DNA of 64,000 nucleotides, from the NCBI GenBank assembly GCA_964030785.1, contig OZ034971.1, positions 19,156,365 to 19,220,364 on the forward strand, given 5' to 3'. Under the pieces are notes generated by a model that saw nothing but the letters and a program-made list of their open reading frames with translations, ran no database searches and was not told where the DNA came from. The position numbers and the translations under genes are program-made. Source of the DNA: Siderastrea siderea (taxonomy: Eukaryota > Cnidaria > Anthozoa > Scleractinia > Rhizangiidae). Of this stretch, positions 32,530 to 44,300 are shown one piece after another (the stretch's first letter is position 1; each line of letters starts with the position of its first letter).

Positions 32530-34864
32530 ATGCTGTTGCAGTTCGGATTTTTGTCCTTTCTGACCATCGCATGCAATGGTAACCCACCATAAACAGATTC
32601 AGTTTGTTGACTAAGTACATAGAGCCATTTTTCAGAGGAGCCATGTTTATTTTGATTTTTGATCCCGCAGTTATTTGGCACACAATTGTCAATATAAAGA
32701 TCTGCGCACTATCGCTAGAGTCCTACACTTGTACCGTAGACTGCAGTACGAGTAAGGCGTGAAGTATTATAACAACCTTCAACTTAGTCAGTTACTATCT
32801 CAGAGCTGTCGCTCTCCCCTAGCCTGTTGCTGACCAGTAGAAAAACAGGATCTAAGAACGAAAAACTCATCACCTATTTCAAAAACGATAATATCGTCTT
32901 TCATCAGTGATCATAAAATTTATTGTAGGAATTGTCACTACAATGTCAGCATTTTAGACCAGGGTGGGCCTCTGTACTGAAACTTAATTATTAACTTCAG
33001 AAATGCTGCCCAACGGGAAGGCCCACCAATAGTTAACTTGCGGTGATTTTTTTCAGTCTTGGCAATCCACACTGGTAAGCGTCAACACAAGTCCTCTCAT
33101 GATGACCTTGAATCCATCGCCCAGTTGGTTCAAGAGAGTACTGCGCTTCAGTCTGGAATGAGAAATTTGGAGCAGCATTTGACAGAGGTATATGATGAGT
33201 TTTCAAAACTATTTAAGGATAAATAGACCATTTCAAGGCTGGCAGGCCTCAGTGGCAAACATGACAAGAAATACAGTTTTTATAAGGAAAAATAATAATC
33301 TGTCTATCATCTGTGCACTGTGACTTGAGTCCGTGATGTGTTGTTACCTGTGAAATGTTACTGATACCTTCAATTTAACCCTCAGACGTACAAGGGAGGA
33401 GGTGGATGCCACTCCCCCCCTTAAGGTTTGTCTTAAATTTTCCAAGATAACAGCACCTGCCGTTTTACGTAGCTGTGCGCATATTCCTTAGGGACATTTT
33501 GACACAGGTTTGGTGAGAATAGGTTTCTGTGGTCACGCGCCATGGCGTCATAAGTAGCGGGTGGTCAAGCCATTTTTGAGTAAAAATGTGTGTTTTAGGA
33601 GCCCATGACGAGTGTTTTTTACCTTTTTCACAGATGATAAAAGCACGAAATGTTAACAAAAAGAAGCAGAGTGTTTAACTGTGTCACATTCTACATGTCA
33701 AGCATCACAAATGTTAATTTCTGCCGCTTTCGTTAATTTCCCCGTTTCTAATTTTGGGTAATGATGATGTCACAGGCCCCCAACAGCGCCGCAACCCATA
33801 ATATATACCTCTTCGTGTAGAAGACATCAAGTCTTTCTACTAAAGGTGAAATCTCTATGAAATATTGTAACATAGCAAAAATCCAGTGGTGGCGCTCCAT
33901 CAACCCCCACTTGGGTGTGATTTTTTTGCTTGTACGTGCGAGAGTTAAGACTGTAGGTCATAGAAGTCTAGATACCATGCCGGTGCTGTTTAAGGAATTA
34001 GGGGATCATAGAAAATATCATAAGCCACCTGATAAGAGGACATAGAAAACACTATAGCTATGGGAAGTGGGTCTTAGATGACACAGATTATAAATAACTG
34101 TCACAGGAGGGAAGTGCTATCATGGGCAAGGGGGAGGGGGCTATAGAAAGTAGTATTAGTCCCTATAATAGGGTACACGAGTACTTCTCTTATTCCTCGG
34201 GGGTACAAGTGTAGTATTGGAACTTTTAAGACCCGCAGAAAAAATTGCTGACAAATGTATGGCATCGTCTGGAACAATGATGCTCTTTTAATCTGATGAG
34301 TAAAATTTCTTACCGAATATATTTAGTTTATCTGCGGCTAGGAAGTACTACTGTCTACATCTACGTCTATACCATTATCTGAAAGACGCAAAAAGTGGAT
34401 GTTTGTGCCAACTGTTTCTCTAGCTATACCTATATTTTTGTCTACACCTACACCTACATCTATGTGTCGTGAACCACTCAATAACGTAAGAAATTCAATA
34501 ACCAAGTTGGGGAAATAGTAATTCATTATAGTGCAAAGCCCATCAAAAAAACTTTATTGTCAAATCAACTTTTTTTCAGTACCGCGTGGAGATCGGAAAT
34601 CTGACAACCGATCTACAGCTCTCATTAACACAATTTACATCCTCACTAAGAGAGGCCCAACAAAGACTCACTCTTGCAGAAATCACAGAAGCACAACGAA
34701 GGCATAGAGAAAACTTCGAAAACAGAATCAACCAGCTTCAAACCAGGATAGATGAGCAAGATAGAATTCTCCGCGAGCGTCTACAACAACAAATTGAAGA
34801 ATTCACAAGAATGAATCAAGAGATACTAAGGGCACGAGAAGAATTAAGCGAAGGAGGGTCATAA
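32530..34864 (+). CDS. Small secreted coiled-coil protein, three exons, 154 aa
   Basis: Exons are 32530-32578, 33057-33187 and 34580-34864. Junctions are G|GTAACC, TTTTTTTCAG, GAG|GTATAT and TTTTTTTCAG, with phases 1 and 0. Exon 1 plus two bases of exon 2 encode a signal peptide (MLLQFGFLSFLTIACNVLA), followed by IHTGKRQHK with a dibasic KR site. The rest (about residues 33-150) is one continuous amphipathic helix rich in Gln, Glu, Arg and Leu (for example QLQTRIDEQDRILRERLQQQ), clearly coiled-coil, with no cysteine in the mature part. The stop TAA at 34862 is followed by AATAAA near 34926. A TTTCTTTCTAG just before the start may be an acceptor for a 5'UTR intron. No family is recognised. A secreted rod-like oligomer is inferred. 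It lies in the spacer between genes A and B, with its own polyA signal, so it is an independent gene. Confidence 0.72.
33365..33925 (-). repeat. Dispersed repeat shared with gene B intron 9
   Basis: Read on the minus strand this segment shares GGGGGTTGATG, CTACAATAT-like text, GGGGGCCTGTGAC(A/G)TCAT, TTAAACACT.TCTGCTT, GTCAAAATGT and ACTCCTCCC-like runs, in the same order, with 50596-51080 on the plus strand. It lies in intron 2 of the secreted coiled-coil gene. The element family is not recognised. Confidence 0.65.
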
Positions 34865-36662
34865 CTAAACTAGACGGTTTAAGTTATCATTTACATCGCA
34901 GAATACCAATGTAAGAATACTTTCAAATAAAGGTTGTCCATCTTTCAGTTAACCGACACCATAGAACTCTCATCCTTAATTTTTCTAAATTAAGTAACAT
35001 GCTTCCTGGAAGATTTTCTTGGTAGAAAGCGACTGCCGGTATATTGCATCTAACGTTACCTACACGATGGAAAGCCAATTAATTAAGACTTGTCATCCCA
35101 CTTTTGCGATTCACTCTCGACCACTGACAATGTACGGCCTCAGTTGCCAAATCTTTATAGTGCATTGTTGGCAAAATAAGACTGAACAAGAAAACCTTTG
35201 GTTTATCAAAGGCGGGCCCTGGAGTTAAGCTGGAGTTAATTTGTGAGCCACCAGAATTAAACCTCTGAATTCTCCTGCAGCCTTCACATTTTTAGTACTA
35301 AAAATGTCATGAATTTTTATAAAATTCCGTTACCTGTATCCCCTCCTCCAGTTCAAGTGACTACTTGTCGAAAGGTGGAATATCCCCACTGCAACTAAAC
35401 GCCCGGGGTTAAACGCTTTTCTTTATATAATAACATTTGGGGTTGAAGTCTAAGCTTGTTTTCAGCGCTAAATATTTTGATGCGACAAAATGAACCCAGT
35501 TTCGATTATAGTGTTTCTGTTCCCTCTTTATATGAGCTAGATTTCAAATGCGTGGATTGAAATAATTGGTCTGAGTTAAAGACAGACTTTCCATAACCAA
35601 ATCTCAGAAATTTATTATCATGCGTGTGATTTACTCACTGAATTATTAACCAGAGAGCGCTTGAAAAGCCTCAGGATGTACAAGGCCCAAAAGGTATGCC
35701 TCATTTCTCTGTTGCCGACATTCAGATAAGCCTTTGAGGAAAATATATTCTGTCCTGGAACAACTAATTAGTTCCTTAGAGCCGCTTTGAGCCTTTCAAT
35801 CTCCAGAACTTTCCCATGACCCATTTTGATCCGTATAATGTCTAAAACTTTCTTGAAAATTGCCATTGCCACCACTTTTCAAATTCCTCCAAATAAACTA
35901 GTCAGAGGCATTGCGTAGCCCTGTTCCCACCCTCTTCCGTCCCCACCTGTGCCCCCATATATCATTAACATACCAGTGACCTTGAACAACCTCATATATA
36001 GGCGAAATTCCTTTCTTTTTGTATTCCTATAAGATGGCATCTCCATAAAGCCCGTTTTAATAAAATGCGATGTAGTTAAAGACAAAGTATTTTTACCCCC
36101 AAGCTCGTTACAAAACACTCGCATACATGGTAAGAGATTGCGGTAACATATAGCCGCAAGTCGAGCCACAATTTCCAAATCGCAGCACTCGGAACTACTG
36201 GGAAAATTATCTCAATTGATTGTTTTAATTTCTTTTATTATTTTAATAGTGATATCTAAAGTGACTATACGCTTTAATTTCTACAACAGTTACACTCAGA
36301 CGGAGCAGTTAAACGCTTAGATTGGTAAGCGGTGCTCCCGGGTGCTAAACGCGGGTTTTCAAAATGACGGCCGTTTCCATGGGTTTTCTTGTTACAAAAA
36401 CATAGAAAAAGGTTAAGCTCGGAGTTTGACTAGTAATATTTTCCTCCGTGTTTTCAGGTGGCAGGATTTATTTTCTTTCCAAGTTTAGTTGAGAAAAAGT
36501 TTCATTTGTGTGTGACCGGGGAAAAAATTGCTTCAAACTCAAGACAGTGTAAGACCTAGGTAACGAGTTATTACCTAGCGGTGATTTGGGAAATATAGGC
36601 CTTGCGTTATTCAACATGGTCTTACACCTCTCAAATTTGATTGTTATAGTTCAAAGTCTCCA

Positions 36663-36793
36663 AGGGCGAGTTGCATAAAACCTCAGCCCGGGTGTAATTG
36701 CTAACGTCAGAGGTTAAAATAGTGACTTTGACTGGAGTAAACGTCTGACGTTAGTAGTTACGCCGAACGTTAAGTTTTATGTAACTCGCCCCA
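36663..36793. mobile_element. MITE (~131 bp) with GGGCGAGTTGCATAAAAC ends
   Basis: The left arm GGGCGAGTTGCATAAAAC and the right arm GTTTTATGTAACTCGCCCC are inverted copies. The pairing continues inward through CTAACGTCAGA and TCTGACGTTAG, so the whole element folds as a hairpin. Confidence 0.85.
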
Positions 36794-38156
36794 GGCGAGG
36801 TTGGGTTGCATGCAGTCTCTGGCCCTCGCTTGGTAGTACCAGACCTCCTCCGTAGTTTTTCAACAAACCGAAGTACAGCTAAGACGTTTATGCTGTGGTT
36901 ACAAAAAGCGCATTTATTTGGCGTTACATTCATCATGCTGTCAGCGAAACAAAAGCACATCATTCGTTGTTTCAATTCTAGTAATTTCACCGATGAACTA
37001 GGTATTGTCGCGTGTCACACAGAGGGTAACGTGAGGTAAGTTTTCGGATTTTAGCAAAGAATTAGACACAAACCCAATTAAGTTACTGCATTGTTGCGTA
37101 ACTGCTGATCATGATATTATTCGTATATAGTACTGTATTAAATCACGATTATAGCTAAAAGACTAGTTCATTAAAAAAACACTACAGGCTTGCAACAGGA
37201 GGTTTTCCGATCTTCGTGAATTTGAAAAGTTGGCTCCAAACTGAGGCCACGTGAGAATTTCACTTTCAAAGTTGTCACAAATGCATATTTAGGCATTTAT
37301 AAATCAAAAATTATACCTTTTTGCAGTGCTGAAAGTTCTAGCACATGTATCGTTCTAAGCCAGTCATTGCTGTTTTGTGTAAATTGATCAATTATACCCA
37401 GAACCAAAACTGCCGATTTTTAAACCAATGAACATGATGAAATAAACACTCAGCCATCTTTACATTTATAGCAAGATTTACAGTGTGCTGCCCAATATAC
37501 ACTTCAGTTTGCAACAGCTATATCTCCCTTTACTCGGAAAAAAGAGTTCTGATTTTTTTCCTGAGACAGTACATTTATTTACAATCATAATGTGAAAATG
37601 ATAACGTTTTGAGTTTAGTACTTGTGGTATGAATTTTTCGCCCATTATCCTTTCAGCGGACTCAGTGTCCGACCACGATAATAAGTGTTATCCATGAAAC
37701 ATTTCATCACCCAAGCGACTTTGAAATCACTTATTAAGTAGTCAAGTGTTATTCGGAAACAGAAATGCGTTTTGTCTCAGTGGGCATAAAATATAGTTGT
37801 TGCGTTTACCATGAGTCACCTGAGATCAAATTCCCTTCCCTTTGGGATGACCATTTGCTCAGTTTCAACCAAATCAGACAGAGCAACTTCAAAATGTTTT
37901 GTTTAAACCACAAAAGTCGTTTAGATGGGTATATATTGGAAAGATTCAAGTCTAATTCGAGAGATTGAGGGTGCATTTCAATGATTTCAATACAAAAAAT
38001 CAAGGTCTCACAGACGAGGCTGAAACCAAGGTCACGCAAGAGTAGGAAACAGGCACTGAAATATTTTCAATCAACACGAATGTAAAAGCTACTCGCCCTC
38101 TTGCATATAATAAGGCTAACTCATTGTCGGCTATATGTGGTCATCATGATCATGAT

Positions 38157-38342
38157 CGTGACCATCATCATCATCATCATCATCATCAGCATCATCATCA
38201 GCATCATCATCAGCATCATCATCAGCATCATCAGCATCATCATCATCATCATCAGCAGCAGCATCATCATCATCATCATCAGCAGCATCAGCATCAGCAT
38301 CAGCATCAGCATCAGCATCATCATCATCATCATCATCATCAT
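38157..38342. repeat. Compound CAT/CAG trinucleotide microsatellite
   Basis: About 62 uninterrupted triplets of CAT and CAG, with CAGCATCATCAT-type higher-order units on the left and CAGCAT hexamers on the right. Several frames are open on both strands (poly-His, poly-Ser/Ile, poly-Asp/Ala), an artefact of the repeat. Confidence 0.95.
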
Positions 38343-39247
38343 TATTGTGGGGTCGTGTCATCTCCACTATGAACTGATTTCCGACTGTGAGTACCTTCAG
38401 TTAACAGGTCTATACTCATTTTCGGCATTTTATCCTAGATCGGGCCTCAACCTTAGCAGTTAATAAGATACAAGAAAGCAAAATTTTTAGTTGTAAGAGT
38501 TAGGCCAACAACACATTTTTGCAAATTCCAACCAATTTACTTTCAAAATGCGCCAAATTTAACGACGATTTCGAGAAAGGAGGCGATTTTTGCAGTAAAT
38601 ACCCGAATGACGTAAAGGAGTGAGTAGTCGGAAAATCGCTCTAATTACGAGTCAGCCCCTCTGAAGACAGAAAGACTGACGAGGCGGAAGAGTACAGAAT
38701 CCCGAGGTATTGTGTAGGGGAGAGAAACCTGACAAACGCTCTAAAGTGTAAGGTAACAATAGCAAGAATAACAACAGAAAGTGTAACAACAGAAAACGTA
38801 ATGTAGATCGCACGTGGTAGTCAGCTGATAATTACGCAACCTTGCGATGTAGCCATATTTGATAGGCCAAATTATTCTCTCGCCAGGCCTCCACTCGGTC
38901 TAAATATGGTGAAAACATCCGTCGTTATCCGTCTAACGAATGAAACACGCCGAGCCCATCTGCTACGAAAACTAAATGGTGTTTCTGATCCTGTTAAAAA
39001 CCATTAAACAAAATCAGTCGCGAATCGAAACTAAAGGGAAAAAATCAACTCAAATTACAAGAAGATAACGAGGAAAGACCAGTACCTAAGCCGTTTGCCC
39101 ATCATTCCGTGCTTCTGATGTCACCTCTTCTTGTCTCCCGTATCTTTTGACGAGACTGGCAAGATAAAAATTGTAATTCCAGGTGCATGAAGTTATTTAA
39201 TTTTGGGTTCAGGCGTGAAGTGAAAAAGTAGGCTCCCCTCTGATATA

Positions 39248-39283
<36 letters not shown>
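39248..39283. repeat. (GTT)n microsatellite, about 12 units
   Basis: A pure TTG/GTT triplet run in noncoding sequence. Confidence 0.95.
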
Positions 39284-39285
<2 letters not shown>

Positions 39286-40395
39286 TTCTTTAGTAGTTTT
39301 AATATTGTCGTCTTTGTTCGTTTGTTCGTTTAAATTAATTTAGGTTCAAAATCTCCATTACAGTAGATTTAATTTTACCGTGATGTAATTTTGAAATTTA
39401 ATTGTATTGGACGAAACAACTGAAAATTAACGAAATGAAATCTGTTTGAAAACAGTATTCGAAGAAATTTTTGCAGCTTGGGTGTTTCAAAATTGACTCT
39501 TGTTTGCGTGTGTCACAATTAAAGGAAGAAAGAAAACACAAAGTACAGTTATTGAATCGGTTATTCATACGTGAAACGCGATTTCTTTTTCAGACATGTA
39601 CGTTTTGCTAGGGTAATGTCAATGACTAGATTCATAACTTATTGTTATCAATTGTTTTGGTAACCCAGCCAGAGGACAATTAAAGGCTTTGTTCGGAGTG
39701 TTTTTACGCGCTTGAATGCTTCATCGGTTCGATCTCGCGTGTGAATTATTTACTGATGACGAAAGTTGCAAGCTGTACTTTGAAGTTCTTTGCCGTCTCT
39801 CGAGGTTTTGCCGTCTTAAAATGGGTTGTACAGTCAGCAAAAGCAGCATAATAATTTCAAGCAGCTTCGGGGAAGAAGGAAAGAAAGAAGGGTGCGTCTA
39901 AATAGCTTAATTTGAAGAGTTATGCGAAAAGGTTTAAGTTTACTTCGCCTGAAACTCACTTAGCTCGCTAAATTACTTAAATTTGCTTCTCGTAACAATA
40001 GCAGCATAACACATTAACTTGGGTTCTTATGTTATGTTTATTATAATATTCAGTAAATTATCAACTGAAGTTATTCTAGAGGTGCGCTTTTTAAGACGGT
40101 TTGCAGTTTTTTTTTGCACGTTTTACCTCTCGTGTGCGACGTTTAAATTTACTCTTACATTGACTTGATTTAATGTCGCCGAAATACGTCTTCTTGATTA
40201 ATATGTAGAAGAGTGCTATTTATACCCACCAATGTAACAAAAATATGGGTTTTGGCGATAAAGTAGGGACTTCAACGAATTTGTTCACTAAATATGGGAA
40301 AGCAAATATTGTATATTATCTGATTCAAGTTTGGTCACACTGATTTACATAATAAGAACTTTTTCCGCTTTCAAACCAGTCACAAATTTACTCTA

Positions 40396-40528
40396 AGGTG
40401 CGGGATTGCAGAAAAACGCCGCACACTCATTTGCATCTTATTGAATAACAAAAGAACAACAAAACAGTACATTTGTTATATGCCTCGTTCTTTTAAACTC
40501 TGAATTAATTTTCCGCAATCCCGCACCT
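40396..40528. mobile_element. MITE (~133 bp) with AGGTGCGGGATTGC ends
   Basis: AGGTGCGGGATTGCAGAAAA at the left and TTTTCCGCAATCCCGCACCT at the right are inverted copies differing at one base. AAATTT occurs at both flanks and may extend the inverted repeat. It lies about 850 bp upstream of the gene B start. Confidence 0.85.
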
Positions 40529-41376
40529 CACTCCAAATTTAAGGCATTTATGCTTGTCACATTAATTAATTAATAATCGTGCAAAGCAAAATAATAAACA
40601 TAGATTTCCATGTGATCACAAATGATGGCCAATGTTCGTTGCATTCACTTGAACTGAGAGGTCGTCGGCAATCAAAAGGCAGCCTGCCATATTACCTGCG
40701 ATGCTGCGATCTGCTCTGGTTTCGTTTCGGTCGGTGAAACATTCAGGCGGGAAAGGCGAAACAACTTTAGCGAGCGGCCCACGTAAGAAAATATGAATGA
40801 TTCTTAAAATTAGGCCTTATCGCAGATTAGCCTGACATTTCTACGTTCGCTGAATCGCCCCGTATCCGCGTTGTCCTTGTGATCGCTAAGATCGCTTAAC
40901 CGCGGTCTTTTTCTTCTTCTTTTACTGTATGTGTTTTGTTTTCGGTGATCGAACGATCGTAAACGATCATTAAGACTTTCTGTTTTGACATTCAAACAAG
41001 AATATTACTTCTACAGTAAATTTGATTAGTTCGAAACATAGCAACAAGAAACGTTAACAGTATTTAAAGTTTATATTGAGACTCATAACTTGATCGAAGC
41101 ATTCCCAGAAAGAAATGCGAACATAAATGTTTTCAACGCTATGAACACTTTTCTGTTACCTTAAGGGTTATTGTAAACATCAAAAGAAGATTAAACCATG
41201 AATTATTGCCTGCGTGGTCACGCGCGCGTGTGGCGTGACATGCCTTTCTTGCCGTCACAAGTCAAGAGAAGCGTTGCGTGACGACCACTAGGATACTACA
41301 CATGACCTGAATGAATTTAAATTTCTAGTTTGGTCTAGTTTGGCCCACTGAAAGCAGTTTTTGACGACTAAAAGCG

Positions 41377-44300
41377 ATGCTTTCCCTCGACAGAGATAAC
41401 ATTTTGTGCTATCTTTATTCTAGTGATGATGGAGGCCTGCTTATTGGTCACACGGATGTACTGTCGCGTACAGAAGAACATAGAGGGGAAAATGAGGTAA
41501 GATTAGCGCGTGACCTAAATAAATTTTCGTTTTACCTTAGTCTTAAGAGACCCAGAAAGTTTTAGTAGCGAATCATACCTGATGTTTTGTTACGTAGCAG
41601 TTGAATTGAAACACTTTTCAAAAAAGCAATAAATGGGATTGATATTTTTGGAGCTCAACTAAAGTTCATCGACTTCCGGTTTTGTGCAACGCATTCAATC
41701 AAATTTTTTTTCATGTTTAGGAAGGTGAAATGGACCTTGACTAAAGAGAAATCCTGTGTTATGTCAAAAGCCGGTTGTTAAATCACTTTTCACACTGTTA
41801 GTAATCTCCGAGCTCATCCAGAACATTGGATGTTGCAACATGTAATGTACGGGCCTTTCCGCTTTCACTTTCACTGTCATGCACGGAAAAATTAAGGAAG
41901 TGACAAAATCTGACAAGTTTTTTAAATCAGTTTATTCTAAAAATATATATTTTGGTTAAAAATTGTTAAACACTGATGGATCTCGTGCCGTTATGTGTAG
42001 AATACAAGGGACTTCTTAGCTTGTCTGTCGCACAATGGTTTCAGATTTGGAATTGTGACGTGACGTATTCAGTGTGACTTCTGCAAACGGAAGACTTAAT
42101 ACACTCGAATTCTTCTGTTATGCCCCTGTTAATCTTTTTCAGGTGGCAAATGTAATTTTTAGAAGTCTTCTCCCCGTTTTCCCAGTTGAAGTACTGAGTG
42201 AAAGGAAGTGAAAAAAATAAGATTCAGGTAACTGGAAAATGAAAGCACTTTAATACAGTTGAGAAATCGTATCAACTGATCAATCTTATGTGACAGCACT
42301 CCTGCCTCAGTCGCAACAAATATTATATTCTTTTCCGCTTCAACCTCCCAGTTTTTAAAGGTCGATCGTTTTCACGCGGGATATGACTATTGTGTATGGC
42401 TTGGAAAAATTTTACCTTTGAATTTTATCTCGTTTGTTTCCAAATCCTTTAGAACCCAAGTCCCATAGAGGTCCTCCCGGACATCATGGATCCGAGGCTG
42501 GTTCAAAAGACTGTGCGTATCTTTCTGAGCTCAACTTTCACTGACACAAAAGTGGATAGAAACGAACTTATGGAGGAAGTGTTTGAACCAATCAGGGAGC
42601 TTTGTCAGCAGCATGGTATTGCATTTGAAGTAGTGGACTTGCGATGGGGTAAGACTGCTGGTCGAGTGCTAGAAATTGGATTTCATTTGAAATGGATAGC
42701 TGTGAAAGCATTGTAGCTTAGCAATCTTTGATTGATTCGTGTATTCGTGATTCACTGATTGTTTTCACGTTTTTGGGAGGAGTGTTCTTATATCCGTCGA
42801 AAAACAAAACGCTAAACAACTATACTTAAGTAGCTGGAGTCTCTCTTATCCGGAGATGCTCAAGCAGAGCTTATCTACCAAATAAACAGGCTTAAAGCAA
42901 AAAGGAACCGTTGTTATAAAAAAAAGAGCGAGGAACTTTAAGTGTACAGACAAAATGACGATTTATTTTTGGTTAGCTTTATGATTCTTTAAATAACCCC
43001 AGCACATTTATTTTGCTGGTTATGGACCCCAAACAAACATATTGAGGGAGGTGGCCAAACAAATTCAACATATCGATTCAATTTTTTTCGGTGTGGTTAA
43101 ATTAAACTTGTTGAACGGAGAACAAGAGGAATGTTAAGTGGTGTTGGATCGAAAGAATGATGGCATTTAATCAATTTTGTTCTACAACATTTAACGCCAG
43201 TGAACATTATCCAACATCATCCAACAGGGTGGGCAAACGTGTAAAATGTTGAATCTAACAACATTGTATGTTGTTGGAAGGAAGTGTTGCATTCGTCTAT
43301 CTGGAGCCCTGACAAACCCTGACCAATTTAGTCAGAGTGCTCAAAAAGTAACAGTTAGCTGACTGTACCTTCCAATCATAAAAAGCTCTTCTGATACTTT
43401 TTAACTTTTTTTGAGGACTGAAATAGCCTGCATAGTTCTTTGCGTATAGGCTAACATCGACTTCCTTTCTCCCCCATATCCTTCGCGACTCCGCCACTTA
43501 ATCTTTACCTTCGCACGGACAGTGCCACCGGCAACACAGCCTAACTAAGATGCGCATGCTGTGTTTTGCATCGCGCAGAATGCCTATTGTTCTTGGGACA
43601 TTTACTTACAGTCGAGTTATAATCATAGGTCTGTAACATTGCCTGTTCTGCTTCGGGTCATGTAGCAGCTCTCGCAAGGTCTCACATGAATGGCTCGCTA
43701 CCCTTCGAGAAAACAATAGAACAAACAATATGAACAATACCCCTAGCCCCAAACACAATAGCAGCTGCTACACTAGAGGACCACTAGAATTACAAGCTTA
43801 CGAGAGCTGCTACACTACTGTCTGCTTCAACTAAGCGCATTTGATTGGTTAATGATTACGCGCGCTTTCTTCCACTGGGAATACCTTCTGCTCATCAAAG
43901 TGCAAGAGGTGGAGCAAAGAGACAATACATATGTGAGGCATTGTTAAACCTTTTGTTTCGCGATATCACACCTTCAATTGCTTATTTCGCAAAGCGTCCT
44001 TCACATTTTTTTTCTTGCTGAGAGAAAGGATCTGTTTTCCTTCTGTCTGCATTTTCGTTAAATATATCGCAAAAGAGAAAACTGCCAGCCCATACAAACA
44101 CTAAAAACGCAACCCCACGTACAAGATTCAAAATTACCTTTGTGCATAAGTTTGTAAACATAAATAAACTTGCGCGTGCTAGTGAATGGAGCCTAGCCGA
44201 TTGTGTCGTCATAATAAAAACAAACGAATACTTCTGTTGTTCTCGCTAATAGACTTTTACTTTCACTTTTACAACCATTCTATGTAATTTTTTTGGGTAG

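Larger units (their letters stand above)
34865..41376. other. Spacer upstream of gene B
   Basis: No convincing gene is visible in these 6.5 kb. Contents that can be named are a MITE (36663-36793), a CAT/CAG microsatellite (38157-38342), a GTT microsatellite (39248-39283) and a second MITE (40396-40528). Two possible first exons (near 36806-37035 and 39821-39893) lack downstream partners. The promoter of gene B should be near its right end. Confidence 0.5.

Noticed and set aside
36806..37039. Open frame ending near a GTAAGT-type donor
   Set aside because: A strong donor follows, but there is no recognisable protein motif and no downstream acceptor exon in phase. It starts just inside a MITE flank.
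38101..38463. Long open frames on both strands (poly-His, poly-Ile/Ser, poly-Asp/Ala)
   Set aside because: All arise from the CAT/CAG microsatellite, which lacks stop codons in most frames. There is no start context, splice site or flanking domain.
43010..43290. Possible MITE with recurring CCAACA / TGTTGG words in gene B intron 2
   Set aside because: The words recur, but I could not define matching ends or a period, so no element is called.
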